Of a DNA stretch of 64,000 nucleotides, positions 11,640 through 25,200 are shown one piece after another. The notes under the pieces are model-generated. The model did no database searches. It was not told the origin of the DNA and was given only the letters and a program-made list of their open reading frames with translations. A program made the position numbers and the translations under genes. How positions within the stretch are numbered: position 1 is the first letter of the stretch; the number at the start of each line of letters is the position of its first letter. Source of the stretch: Tachypleus tridentatus (lineage: Eukaryota > Arthropoda > Merostomata > Xiphosura > Limulidae); NCBI RefSeq assembly GCF_004210375.1, contig NC_134834.1, forward strand, positions 41,010,264 to 41,074,263, in the 5' to 3' direction.

Positions 11640-14600
11640 TAAAGGATTTAAAGGAGCAGAATGTTAAGGGATAAAGAATACATACCAGTGTTGTATGATT
11701 TTAAGTAGGTACATGATAATACCTAAGTAGTTAGAAAGTATAATTTTTAATATCACAAAAAACTAAATACCTCTTCAGATTCAGACTGAATTTTATATAT
11801 CTGTATGTTTTTAACTGATGCTTGTGTATTTCATTTGTTACTATTTATTTTGCATGTTATTTATGCAAATTCAAAAACACTGAGTAAATATTTTTTATTG
11901 TTTTCCAACATTTTACTTTAATGACATATTCTCTAAAGACATGGTTTATATTTTGATTTCTATTTCATTGTTATTTATGTTGTAACTTTTCTGTCAATAT
12001 AACATAACTGGTGATGCACATTATAAATGTATTGACCTATTTCATTTAGATGTACTGTTAATCATGTAATTTATGGGATGGATAATAAAAGTTACAGAAT
12101 CTCTACTTCTGCCCCATCAAATTTCTTGACAAGTCTGTGCTTGTGGTTGTTGATAAGAAAGGTCTTGATTATTGGCCTAATGATGACATTGATGAGTGGT
12201 TATCAAAACCTAAAATAGCAGAGGGGCTAGTATAAGAGTCTAGTGGTGAAAGCAAGTGGAAAGCAAAGTATATATGTGTGGGACCCTGCACTACCTCTGA
12301 AACAAGTACACTTTTCTCCATATAAGAAGGAAATGGGCCTAACAGAAGCCTCTACTGAAGTTAACTGTGTGAAGAATATTATAGAGGGATCCTGATAGAC
12401 TTGTCTTGTTCCAATCAACATTTGGTCCACCTAGATATAAGCATCCAGGGGGAAGAAATGGAGGAAACCCACTTTTACCCTAGTCTTCCTGAGTGAAAAA
12501 ATGTATGGCTGAACTATATGGCACATTTGTAATTCACACACAGGAGAAAGCCTCTTTGTTCCACCATCCCAGTGACTAAGAACTGATCAATGATAAAGAC
12601 TCCCATACTCATCTTGGGGAATGTAAATTTATGGATACCTAGAGACCCATAAGTTTATACTGCTAGGCATGCTACTAGTGGTCTGGTAGAACACCCCATC
12701 TCTACAGCGAGTATTATAGCCTTACTAGTGTAAAATGATAACACCCTATAACTTTCAAAAGGTGGACCTTTCTTTTTGAGGGGCAAACTTTCAACAGTGC
12801 TCAGGTTATAAGGTTTTTATCACCTTGTATCAAGAGTTATTTAACCTACATGTTTTTCTGACATTATGAACTTTATTGGTACATAGTGCAGGTTTGAGTA
12901 TAAGTACATTTCACAAAGCACCTACTACAGAATGGGATCCTTTGAGTTGCAGAGTTCCTATAAAGAAAACATAGATGAAATGTTGTGAAAAGACAAGCCC
13001 AAGTGAAAGGAGAATGGATGTGTGTAAAATTACCACATGGACAATTTTCTTCTCCTTGAATGTATTCATCCTTAAAAACAATATCAGGTTGAAAATTATA
13101 AAAAAATTGCTAGCTGAGTAAGGAATCTAGCTCCCTGTAAATTAAGGCCTGTACCTCCTCAGCAAATAAAATCAAACATGATGTCTGGGTTGTCTTGGGT
13201 GATGGGAATTTCTAAGTTATCATATGATTTGTTAACAATAAACAAATGCACAAAACAATTAAACAGTTTAATTCAAACATAGCAAAAGAAAACTGTTGAA
13301 AAAAGGTATTGATATATGAATGAAGTATAATCATAAATGGTAATCACGTGCAAATAAAAAAAAAACATCTAAATGATACTGCACTAATTGTGAAAGTGGG
13401 ATTGAGCAGAAAAATAAGAGGAAGCTAAATGTATAAGCATAGATGGTACAATATAATTGGAAGAAGGTGGTTAAATGCTATATACTTGTTCAAAAGTGGC
13501 ACAAAATATGTGACGTTATAGCATTGAAATTTTTTAGCAATGTTTAGGGAACAGAAAGAAGATTGAGATATATTTTTGTGAAAGGAAGTAAGACATATCA
13601 GAAGCTTTGAACAAAGCTCCCACCACTACAAGTGTCAACATGTACTATCCTATCCAAGCCAATGATATAGTTGTCATTAGACTATAGCACTCCACCTGTA
13701 GGAGGGTGACACTGAGACTCAGTGCTAGGCTTAGACACAATAGTTGATCTGCCATCAGGGCATGAGTTTTTGAGACATGGTGATTGTAGGACAGAAAGAA
13801 AAAATCCAGAACCAATTAAATGTGGGTCTTGGAAGCAATTGCTTCCTTGCGAGAGGATAAAGTAAACAATAGAAAAAGTGTCTGAATGGATTAGGATAAC
13901 AAGACTATACAGACAAAAAAAAAAAAAAGAGAGAGAGAGAAGTGATGATAAGTCTGCAAAGTAGCTACCAGCTCAAGAATACAAAGACATATAAACCTCA
14001 TTTCTGAAGATCAGATGTTAGAAATGGATCAGGCATCTAGAACTGTATCTCACCAGAGTAAAGGTAGAGGAAATATGAAGTCATAGAACTGGTTGTTACC
14101 AAGCTCAAAGTCAACTTGAAGTGCCATCTGTGTCACCCTCATCACTGGTATAAAAATCCCATACAAATAATAAGAAGGAGCCAACAACTGTCTTCTGAGA
14201 CTGGGAGGGTTCCAAAGAAATGAAAGTCCAGGAAAGGTGGGGGGAGAGGGATAATAAATGACCAGGGTCATGTGGGATTGAGTAAGCCACCAATATGACT
14301 GTAAAATAAGAAAATAGGATAGTATATCTCTGGAGATACTTGAACTAACAAGCAATAAATGTCCCAGAGGGGCACATACAAGAGGAACAAAGGACTCAAA
14401 AGAAGAAAGTCCCCAACAGAAACTCATCCAAAAATTAAGGAGGCATTCAAGCCCTGGTTTCAAAATCTCCATATCACAAAGATAAAGCAGACTATCATCT
14501 TACGTATGAAGTGAGAGAGATTTCAAGTGAAAAAAATACACGGTAGGGGTTGAGACTGAACTGGAGAGCCAAACTAGCCACCTGAAATGAGATGACACAA

Positions 14601-16200
14601 GAACAAGAAGGAAGGATGCAACAGCAGTAGTTGCACTGGAAATGCCAGCAGAGGCCAAACATTTACAGAGTAGCTGAACAGTATATCTTGAAAATGTGAT
14701 ATGCAAGTAAAAACCCACCAGACCATATGAAGAATGATGAGGCCTTAGCCAACTCAAAGGAGAAATTAAAAGTGCTCACAATCATAATACAGATAAAGTT
14801 TCTGATACCTCAACTGGGCCATTAATCACGAGGGAGAGTATCTACTGTAGAGTGAGAAAGCTGCCCATAGGGAACTAAGGAAAGATCAAAGTTGGGTCAA
14901 GTTAGACAGAGTAATAGTTCATTAACAACTTCACACCTTGGTGGGAATGATAAAGATAGGAGTAAAACCTCAAAGTGGGTTTGAGGAATTGCCTTATGAT
15001 GTTTGAAACACATAACATGGACAGAATCAGTACAAGAAAACACCTTAAGAAAGCAACTGGAGAGCTATATAAATCATTGAAAAGAAAATCCAGCAGTGAA
15101 CAAACTAAAAAAGCAGAACTTGTATAGGACTTGAATTGAGGGATGGGTCCAGAAACAAATTACTTCCAAGATCCATGACAGCCAGCCCTCAGAAAAGGAG
15201 GGACCATGGATAGTAACAGAAGAGTAGATGATTCTACAAAGGCCTACAAGAGAAGAAATCTGATGGTATACCCTGGTTCTAAGAGTAAGAAACTAAAGTA
15301 AGCAAAGATGGCTGTTAAAAAGCTGTATCAGATCATGATCCCAGTGTATAAGAAATACTCCAAAAACCCATACAATGAAAAGGTGCAAGACAGAGGTCCT
15401 AGAGAAGAAACTGAGGGAGAGAAAAGCCAAAATAAAAGACAACCTGGCAAAGTACATCCTTCATATAAATAAACCCTAGGTAACTGGTACAAAATGGAAA
15501 GAATATTAAGTCAAGTGGGAAAATATATATGTGCAAATTGCTTCAGTAAAGCTGATAGGGTCATGTTAGAAGCCTCCAAATGAAAATGAAGCATGAGGAT
15601 GAACAAATAAGTAAGAAACAAAGACATGTATATGAAAAGGAAGAAAAAAAAGAGAAGAGTCCTAAACTTAAAAAAAAAAAATTCAGGTGAAAGAGGCTTA
15701 TGCAACAAGGGAGTCCTAGATTACACATCTTTCTTGAGCTACTAAATAATAGAATGCCAAAAATATGATTAGATCACAATCTGACCTACCAAAAAAGGAC
15801 TTTGAGAGGAGAAGGGCCATAACTTGATCAACATCTCCAGTGGCTAAGTTAGTGATATTTCTTGTCATTTAACTTGTTTTGAAAGTCAATTTTGAAGATT
15901 GTTAATAAGATTTTTTTCATGTAACAAAATGTATTCTTTAATATTATGTATATACTCCTACGTTATAATGTAAGCCACATTTAAGATAAACTAGACAAGA
16001 GTATATGTAATTAAATTTATAAATTAAAAATGCTAACCTGTAGTGACTGAATCTTCCTTTGACCTTTTAAACATATTTTAGAACTTTATGAACAAGCTTT
16101 GTAAACTTTGATGAAATAGCCACTGTTCATACAAAGAAAATGTTTTGACACTTCATTATGAAAAGTTTGTGGTTTTCTTTTAGACTTTCAAAACAATTTC
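11640..16200. other. Non-coding DNA with unclassified old repeats
   Basis: No exon could be supported. The purine-rich stretch at 13.6-15.5 kb shares wording with 3.8-4.8 kb and 22.3-23.8 kb (for example CTCCxxCTGTAGGAGGGTG at about 13690). These may be copies of one old family I cannot name. The minus frames at 14050-14757 have no recognisable domain. A poly-A/GA tract is at 13914-13940. Confidence 0.4.
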
Positions 16201-16204
16201 AGTT

Positions 16205-16390
16205 CTAAGAAACTTGCACACTTTGCCTACAGCTGCTCCTTGACATGCTGTGTAATAATATGACTATATTCTGAGGCTCCATCTATTGACTTACATAAGA
16301 CGCATTCAATAATAATTTTTATAAAAGCCAAATCAACTGCAAATGTTTCTTTTTTCCATCTATCTCTTACTTTATCAATTTGGGGCTTAA
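16205..16390 (-). CDS. Possible terminal exon of an unrecognised gene
   Basis: Minus-strand frame with coding-like composition: PQIDKVRDRWKKETFAVDL, FIKIIIECVLCKSIDG, then SEYSHIITQHVKEQL and a stop at about 16227. An AG acceptor just before the CCCCAAATT start (about 16390) would allow it to be a last exon. I do not recognise a family. It could belong to the minus-strand gene whose first exon is near 28 kb, but nothing links them directly. It may equally be chance or a repeat. Confidence 0.25.
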
Positions 16391-17763
16391 AATATGAGGG
16401 GTGTGAAAACAGCATTTCAGGTCTATCTTATGTGTGCAGCAAGTCAGTGAACAAGAAGCTCAAACTCATTAGCTAGATGAGAAGTGACAAAAGACTCTAT
16501 GAAATACCATATATACATGTAGTTTAAGTTGAATGAAATATAATTATGTACTCTTCAATATTTCTAAAAGTAATGCATTACAGGTACACAATTTTCTCAA
16601 GTTTACCTGTTTATTAACCTTAGTCACTACATCCTAGTGACACCTTTTAATGTTTTTAGACATAATATAAAGGTTTAATAAATGTCGTGAAGCAAAGTTA
16701 ACTTTTCACGTACATGGTAAATGTACAAGTAACTGCTCTTTCTCAGAAATAAAAAAATTTGTGTTGACTTAAACACTGACTTTTAAACATTAAAAAAATT
16801 ACACAAAAACCAGCTGATATATATACAAGAATCACAGATCCTTGCAATCCCAATAGGTTAAATAAAAGATATTTTTCACTATTCTAATTACATATTTCTA
16901 ATTACAAATTTATAGTAATCATAAATGAAATCAAAACTGATTAAACTCATTAATAACAAAAATTACCACTCATTTATAGTTTTGGTATAGTTTGGAATGA
17001 ATGTTTAATACAGTTTAAACTTACTGAAATAAAACTAATCTAACCATAAAAATGAAAAGTTTAAAGTTTACATTAGTTAAAAGTTACAGTTTATAATAAA
17101 AATAAAAAGGACATGTCCAACAACAGGCAGGAGAGGATGCATTGACATATGGGGTTTGCTTGACAACACAGGTACTGCAGCATTCTGGCGGAGCTTAGAA
17201 TATTCTCTCCCTAAACAGTTTTCTTGAAGAATTTGTATCGACTCAAACTGAACTCAAGTTTTAGCATTCAGAAGCCAACCTGGAATATACAATAGTTATG
17301 TCTGTCCTAAAAAAATTAGATATTTTTTTTGTATAACATGTATCTTGGTGAAATACTAAAATGGATATCATAGATATCTACAAACAGAAGGTGGAACTCG
17401 CAGTTGCATCCAGAGAAAATCCAAAACCATCCTGGCTGGATATATCAATCAGGAATTGATTGGTAGATACTGTAAGAGGGTGTCCTGTACTACACTTCCA
17501 GTTAAAAACCACAACTTTACATCTCAAACAAGGAATGGGTCCAACCAGTCTCTTACTTGAAAGAAAACACCACTCACACAGAAGACCTTCCAGTATCAAC
17601 TTTTCTTGCACCTTGGACTAGGGAAGCATGGGATTTCCAATACTCCACCATAAGAACAGATGGGAGAGGAATTTGTGTATGGGAGCAAAATAGATAATGC
17701 TGTCAATAAATAAAGACAGCAAGAACAAGACAGGTGTGAAGACAAGACTACAGCTAATACTAT

Positions 17764-17790
<27 letters not shown>
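17764..17790. repeat. (GT)n microsatellite
   Basis: An uninterrupted run of about 13 GT dinucleotides. Confidence 0.95.
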
Positions 17791-17795
<5 letters not shown>

Positions 17796-18459
17796 GTACA
17801 GAAACAGCCAGGTCAACTACACAGATATACCAGCTGCCAAAGTGGTCTCAACAATGAGAAACAAGCAGGAATAGATGGGTTAAACACTCTCCCTGTCTAA
17901 TGTAGATTTCAAATAAGCATTCCCTGTGAGGCAACACCAACAACTCTGCAGGACAAGATGACACCAAACATGTTTAATTCCATGTTTTGTGGGTGTTTGT
18001 TTTTCCTCATTTTTGGCACTTTTACATCTGTACTTTTTTAGTATGTTTCTGAAAACATCTGTACACAATATGGTGGTGTCAAAAGATATTGCAGGAACAC
18101 GAAAAATGTATAAAATTAGTGATGGAGAGAGCACTATTCACGATAAGGTTTGTGTCACACTCCTATTGTTTGAGAGCTGCTGCATAATCACCTGCACACA
18201 GATATGCAGTTATAATTTGACACTTACCATCAGCCATCACCATGATTGCCAATCCAATGCTTGAAATTGAGCTTGGTATTATTTTTTGAAGAACTTCTAT
18301 TGTGGGAGACACATTAGATGTTTATAAAATATTCTAGATGTTTGAGTAACAAGGCTGAAATTGATCAGACAGTGGCAAAAAACTGTGATACAGTCAGCAA
18401 TGTCATAAATAAAAGTGCAGAAATCCTATCATAAACAAATGATACACAATGTCAGTACA

Positions 18460-19210
18460 GTTGCAAAAATAAGTTAATAATATCTATGGTACATGTGTCA
18501 TGTCTGCCATATAAATATTAAATTACATCTGCAACCTACATACAACTGCATACATATGAATGCAGTACATTATTAGACTCTATACAAACCACAGACTACA
18601 TTAAAATGGTTGGATGTGAATGTGTACAGCTGCTATTAAATGCTGGTTATAAAATAAACTTAAAAACCATCCTATATAATGTGCAATTCTGTGTTTCCTA
18701 GTATTTCCCAGGTTTTATTACAGTATGCACAACATTTTGACTCTAAGCTGCCAAAATATATTCAATGATAATAATAAAGAACAAATGGGTGTTACCATCA
18801 TTGTTGTTCATGATAAATCAATTTTTAATACAAGGTTTCATATCTTAAATCTTAATTTGCTAAGAAAATATTTAAATACAATTTTACACTCACCTTATAT
18901 AATAATCATGATGTAAGTTCTTTAAATATTCTATATCTGATAACTTACCTACCAGCCCTTTTTGAAGAATAAAGTCTTACATTAATTGATAATACCAATA
19001 GGTTATCAAATAAAATTGAAAACCACCCTATACAATGTAAAATAATGTATTAGGAATATTGCTCAGGTTTTATTATAATATCCACAGCCATTTTTGCTGT
19101 AGGCTGGTGGAACAATATTAAATAATACAGAAAAACATAAGGGTAACCCTATTATGAATCACTGTTGTTGTTCATTCATGATTACGTTGTTTTCTGCATG
19201 GAGAATTGTC
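18460..19210 (+). repeat. Diverged tandem/direct repeats
   Basis: A segment at about 18645-18850 (AAAACCATCCTATATAATGT, later CAGGTTTTATTACAGTAT and TTGTTGTTCATGA) recurs in the same order at about 19000-19190 (AAAACCACCCTATACAATGT, CAGGTTTTATTATAATAT, TGTTGTTCATTCATGA), about 355 bp away. The part before it (18475-18620, with CTATGGTACATGTGT and AACTACATTAAAATG-like phrases) recurs at 21235-21365. This indicates a repeat family copied more than once here. No coding content was recognised. Confidence 0.6.
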
Positions 19211-22200
19211 TATTTTGCCTCCAGTTTGAAACCTATTCACATTGACAAGTTCAGTTTAATTTTTAAAGGCTCTTATGACATAGTTAGAAAGCCAGAATAT
19301 TTACAGTAATTAATATTTTGTTTGCTTTGTGCATGTTAATATCCTGTGTTCCTAAGTGCATTATTCAATCAAATAAAGCTTAGTATAGTAATGCCATTAG
19401 TATAAAAAGTAGGCTTAAGTTTCATGGACAGTAGACAGCAAAAAACAAGAAAGGCCCAGGTAAGAACTATATTTCTTGTTTTTTTATGTGTATCCTTTAC
19501 TTATTAATATAAAATTATATAACATTCAAAAATTGGAAACTTGATTTGGTAAGATAAGACAAAATTATAATATTAGAAAATCTTTATAAGGTATGCTCAT
19601 GAGCAGCTCCCTTATTATGTACATAATTTGATATGGTATACGAGCTGCACATGTGATGAGTGATTTGCAACTTGTATGGTATGATTATTTGTTAGACATA
19701 ATACAATAAAACAATAAAATTAAGTATAAAGAGATGTATACTATTGAGCTTCAAGTTATTTAGGATAAACAACTGCAGTTTCATGTTACAATTTGCAGTA
19801 AATCCAGAAAAACCAAGGGTTAATTTAGATTTCATATTTTCTGTGTGGTTACAAGGTTAGTCAAATTGACCAACTTGTACAGAGCTAGTGTACAGAAAGT
19901 AACAGATAAAAAGTTTTACAGAAAAAAAGTTTGAAATTTACTTAGGAGGTTTTATAGGTTAGAAATAAAATTTCACAATTTTCAGGTAAAAAAGTATTTT
20001 TAATCTTAACATAAACAGTCAATACATTTATTTCTTATATTCATGGATAAAGTTTTAGTAAAAATAATTAAAAAATAAGATTTTCTTGTGTACAAAAGAC
20101 TTGTACTGTTTTATGAAAGCTTGTTGTATTTCACAGAGATACAAAAACATATTAAAAGTTATCATCTAAAAACTCTGACGGTCACTTTTGGATCATAAAC
20201 TTGGTCAAACTGACTAAGCCTATAGATAGAGAGAGTTAACGTCAACTGTTCTAGTGCATGACAGCATCGACATGCAACAGCCCTCATCAGTAAGATGACA
20301 CAACCTCCTCACCTACTTACTCCCATTAAGCACTTGCACTCAAATTAACTTTATTTTTTGATAAGGCAAGAAGAAAGTGCACTGGAAGTGTGGAAGATCA
20401 GTGGGAAAGTGGGAAGAAATAAACATCTATCAGAAATACATTTTCAGGAAAGTAAAATGTTAACTTCTGGGGCTATATTTCACTTCTTACACAGAATCCC
20501 ATACTGATATGGTGGAGGGCCTAGTGCAAATATTAAAACTTGATAACCTCCCTTTGGAAGATGCCCAAAGAAAAAGCCCATGACTATGACATCTAATGGC
20601 AGGGGCACCATATAGGCACACCCATTGGAGACCACATCTTAACTTAGCCTGTTTATACTTTTCACCTGGAAGGAAACAGAAAAAACACAAAAATAAAAAA
20701 AAATCCCCAAGTGTTTCAGGGATGAGCAGGATTTTATCACACAAATGGTTAGTCTGCCAAGAAATTGGTTAGGGAGTGGTCAGACTGCACAATGTGTGTA
20801 TCAACTTGACTGACAGAGACCAGGATAACAAACCCTCCCTGCTGCAGGAAGAGGACACACTAGCTATTTGAAGGGTGACCACACTACAAAAACACTGCCT
20901 ACAATCCACCATATCGTGTTTTACACAATTAATAGAGGAACTTTCTAAAGTCTACCACTCTAACAGCTATGAACTAGCAAATGAAAAAAAAAGAAAAAAA
21001 GTCTCCTCTATACCACTTAAAGAAAAGGTGTACCCAAAGAAGTGTCTAGATACTCATCAAATGCTTCCTCAAAAAGCCTTTTACTGGAGACAGTGCAATG
21101 GATGAGCATGAAACCCTATTTTTAAAAGATGGCAAATGTGACTCAAAGAAATGTCCAATTACTCACGTGGTGTCAACTTTTCTATGATGTTCACAGGATC
21201 AGGCAAGTGAATAATTTCAATTCCACAATATGTTCATAATCTCTATGGTACATGTGTACATGTAATTAAATTACATCAACAGTCTATGCACAGCTGTGTA
21301 CATTTGCATGTAGTAGATTATTATACTCCATATCAACAACAAACTACATTAAAATGACTGAGGCCTGAAACTTTCTATAAACTCTTGTGAGCATATAAAA
21401 AAACCCACCTCAACAACAGACACTGTTAATGTCAGGATAGATTGGATGACCTCTTTCTATTATCCTTTAACCAATGAAGATTTTGAGAAATAAGCATATT
21501 TTGGAAAACAACACCACCACATAGCAGGATCCTATAAAAGAGAAAAGGATGATGAAAAAGAAAATGTATTTTCTCTTCTCAAAGACAGTATGCAGTTTCA
21601 TCGGAGAACAGCAGCTGGAAGGAGTCAAAATCCCAAAGGATACAAAGAAGTCAGATAGCTGTCAGGGTTTTTATATATAAGTGGGCTGGGATTCTTCTAC
21701 TGTAGGTATCTGCAACTTGTTGGTGACAAATTTGAACAGTAGAAGGAAGCACATAATTCATTTGTTTCAAAATAATATATTTAAAACAAGTCAAACGTAC
21801 ATACATAAATTCTTTACACTACAGGATATTAGTTTTATCTAAAACTCTAAGCAATTCTCTTTCCTTGTCAAAAGTCCACATGAGCTGATTCAATTACTTT
21901 AGAATCCAACTGATAAGAGAGATTATGCCTCTTATCTCCGTTAAACTGTAAAACTCACTTTAAGATATCACCTATTAAGGCTAACCATTCACACACCAGC
22001 TAATTTTGTTTTTGGCTGAACTTGACCTGTGCTCGCTTGGTCACCTACATATTTTTCTCTTGCCCAACTGAGGTCTGGAACTTTCTACAAACTAAGAAAT
22101 ACTATGATGTAATAATAATCGCATAGTGAGAAACTATTAGAAGTTTTGAGAAAATTACATCATCAATACTATAACAACTGAAGTATACACACACACAGAC

Positions 22201-25200
22201 ACAAAAGGTACAACTTTTACAAAGTTATGTAAAAAAAACTTGTCATAACTACTGCCTTTAAAATAATTACTTTTACCACTCTTGTTATGAAAACTAAACA
22301 ATAACTATTAAGCTGAACAGTCTTGTATATCCTACAATGGTGATGGTAATGAAAGCTGAATGTGTGTGGATTCATTCAATGCTAGCCTGAAGGATCTTGA
22401 CCAAGGGTTGGTGAAAAATATAATGCAAGAGAATGAAAAAACTGATGAATCTGATACAAAGAAATGTGAAAGAACCATCAACTTTCCAAGCAGCTGAAGT
22501 CTTAGGATGATAGGTCCAGTCTGGATAGAGGAGTAAATACAGTGAAAGAGTTCAAGAAATGTCCAACTGATGGTTACCACAGGCAAGGAGAAGAAAACAA
22601 ATATTTGGAGAAAAAGCATAATGAACACAAAGCCAATAGTTGGAACATAGAATGTGTAAGTACACATTGAACCATGTCAAAAATCTCAATATTTTCAAAA
22701 CAAGACCCAAAACACGAGCACTTTCTAGTAGTTAACTATGTTTTTTCAGGAGAAGAATATTCTTTATTCTTCTTCTGAAGAAGAGTTAACTGTTTGAAAG
22801 CCTCAAGTTTTGGGTCTCACTTTGAAAATATTACAACTTTTATAGGTGGTCCTTCGTGCTAACTATTTAACCTGAATGCCAAAGTCTCAGTCAAATCTTA
22901 GTCAAGATGGGGTCAGTCAAGGAGGAAGGATCATGACAAAGGAGAGAGGTCAGAAGTAGTAAAACCTGACATAATAAGATTCCAAATTTCAAAGACTAAG
23001 AAAGGAAATTAAAAACAGCTGTAAACCATGAGAAAAAGTCAAGTAGAAGAGGAGGATCAGGCATGGTAGTACAGGTATGTAGTTGTTTGAAAACAGGTCT
23101 GCATGGACCTTAATGTCAGGTGAACGAGAAAAGACAAAGTAATCTTAAGTATGGGTTTCATATAGTAAAGCGTGGAGGGGAGGATCATAAAACAAAAGGA
23201 AAAAGATAGAACATACCTTCAGATTCATGTCAAGGAAGAGATAAGAATGTCAAAAATTTTTCTCCACAAATAATGCTGTGCCTAGAGCAAACCCTGGTGA
23301 GTAAAACATCCAGTCAAATCATCATCATCATTGTGATCATGTTCAAACTCAAGAGACAAAATGTTGTTGAATGGTTAAAAGAAGGAAACCAAGTGTTAAT
23401 GAAGGAACCCATAACATACTGAACAATGGTAGTCCTGTCCTAAACAGATAGAGCCCCCACAATAAATACAAGTTCAGTATTAAGAACATCTTCACTATCA
23501 CAGGATGAACAGAAGTTACTATCACTTGATAATTCATAATTGGCATCCAGGAAATTTTTATTTTTCCTCAGTAATAAAACAAACCAGTAAACCTAAAATG
23601 AAATTTAAGTAGCTTAAGCTACTGCAAATTTCACATAATTAATTGATAATTTTAAAAACACATCTGTTCTGGGCAATGCTAAGAACCATAAAGTTACTTT
23701 CAGTGCAAGTGCTTAGTGGAAATTGCTGTGGAATGTGGTTGTGGCACCCTCCTATTGGTGAAGATGAAGGGCTATTGTCCCATGATATCATCATGCACTG
23801 GTACAGTTAACATTAAACACATGATTTTTAAGTAAATTTCAGACAGACAAACAAAGGGTCAAGCTGTTTTGTGTGAAAGCAAGGTAAGGTATTGTCTCAT
23901 AAGTAACAAATTTAAACATACTGTATAAATTGTGCCACTAATTTATTTGACATAGTTGACAAGAAGTAATTTACAGTCTATAACAGGTATTAAACACAGT
24001 GCTATATATACATTGCACTCTTCTGTAAATTACTTGTACAAGTACATGCACTACCTTCTGAACTGTTTTATTTCAAAACTACTGTTTCTCTCATTTCTAT
24101 CACTACACATCACACATAATGCTTCTTGTGTAATTACGTCTTATTTTTAGATATGTCAAGTCTCACTTCCAATATGTAATGGCACATAATGATGCTTACA
24201 TACAATAGTCATTTGCCATTTACCCCTGAGGAAGAAAAGTCTATTTTGAAAAATACTTGGGTTAGGATATTTCTTTTGTGGTACAAAACAATAACAGTAG
24301 TGCAACAGGAAATGCATGTAGTATACCACCTCATGATTTCAAGTTTAATTAAGCCTTCATTGAAAAATAAACTTCCTCAACAACTACACTTGAAGTTGAG
24401 CACAGAGTACAGCACATTTTAAACAAGAAAGAAACAACTCTTAAAGTAACATACATATGCAACCAATACCCAGAAATAGGTTGTAAAATTTACAAATGCT
24501 GGTTATAGAATTAACAATTTTAAAATGTTGAATTTATGCTCTTTTTCACTCAGAATTCTGTAGGAACTGGCAAGTTTCAATAACTTGCTGACAATAAAAG
24601 TGAAAGAATCTAGTACTTTCCTAGGTCCTCCTTTGACTTTCTTTTTAAACTTCACAAATCATTAACAACTTCCTAGTCATCAAGTTTTCTCAGTATCAGT
24701 CAACAGACTTCAAGAAATAAAAGTTAGATATTAAAATAAAAGTTGTTGATATTACAAATAAATGTCTTTACAACAACAAAATATTATTATTTAACTAGAC
24801 ACTCAACATTTTGCTTTACAGTTTCTCTAGAAGAGTTCACTAAAACACAAACCAAAACTAATAGTACAAAGGTTCAACTGGTTTAAATAATAAATTCTGT
24901 ATGAATAATAGAGTAAATTCTATATGTACAGCATACTTTTGATATATTAGGTAGTAAAGCTTATTACTGAAAGTATAGTTCAAATAATTAACTGCTACTT
25001 GTAGTAAACAAAAGTTTTATCAAGATTATAGTGACATACCAAAAACATGGAAAAAAAATACAATAATGAAAATTATAGGTGCCATCTTAAAATCTTTTTA
25101 GGAACTGTCAATTAAAATTATTGAGCAACCATGTCCAACCCTAAAAAGCCAATTGTCACAATCTAAGTATACTACCATACAATGTAATAAATCAACTGTC

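Noticed and set aside
14050..14757. Membrane-protein-like minus-strand frames
   Set aside because: Hydrophobic content follows from purine-rich plus-strand sequence; no conserved motif or splice sites, and similar text recurs in other repeat remnants.
17378..17611. Possible small Cys-containing protein on the minus strand
   Set aside because: Open for 77 codons but with no recognisable family, acceptor or neighbouring exon; I could not separate it from a chance frame.
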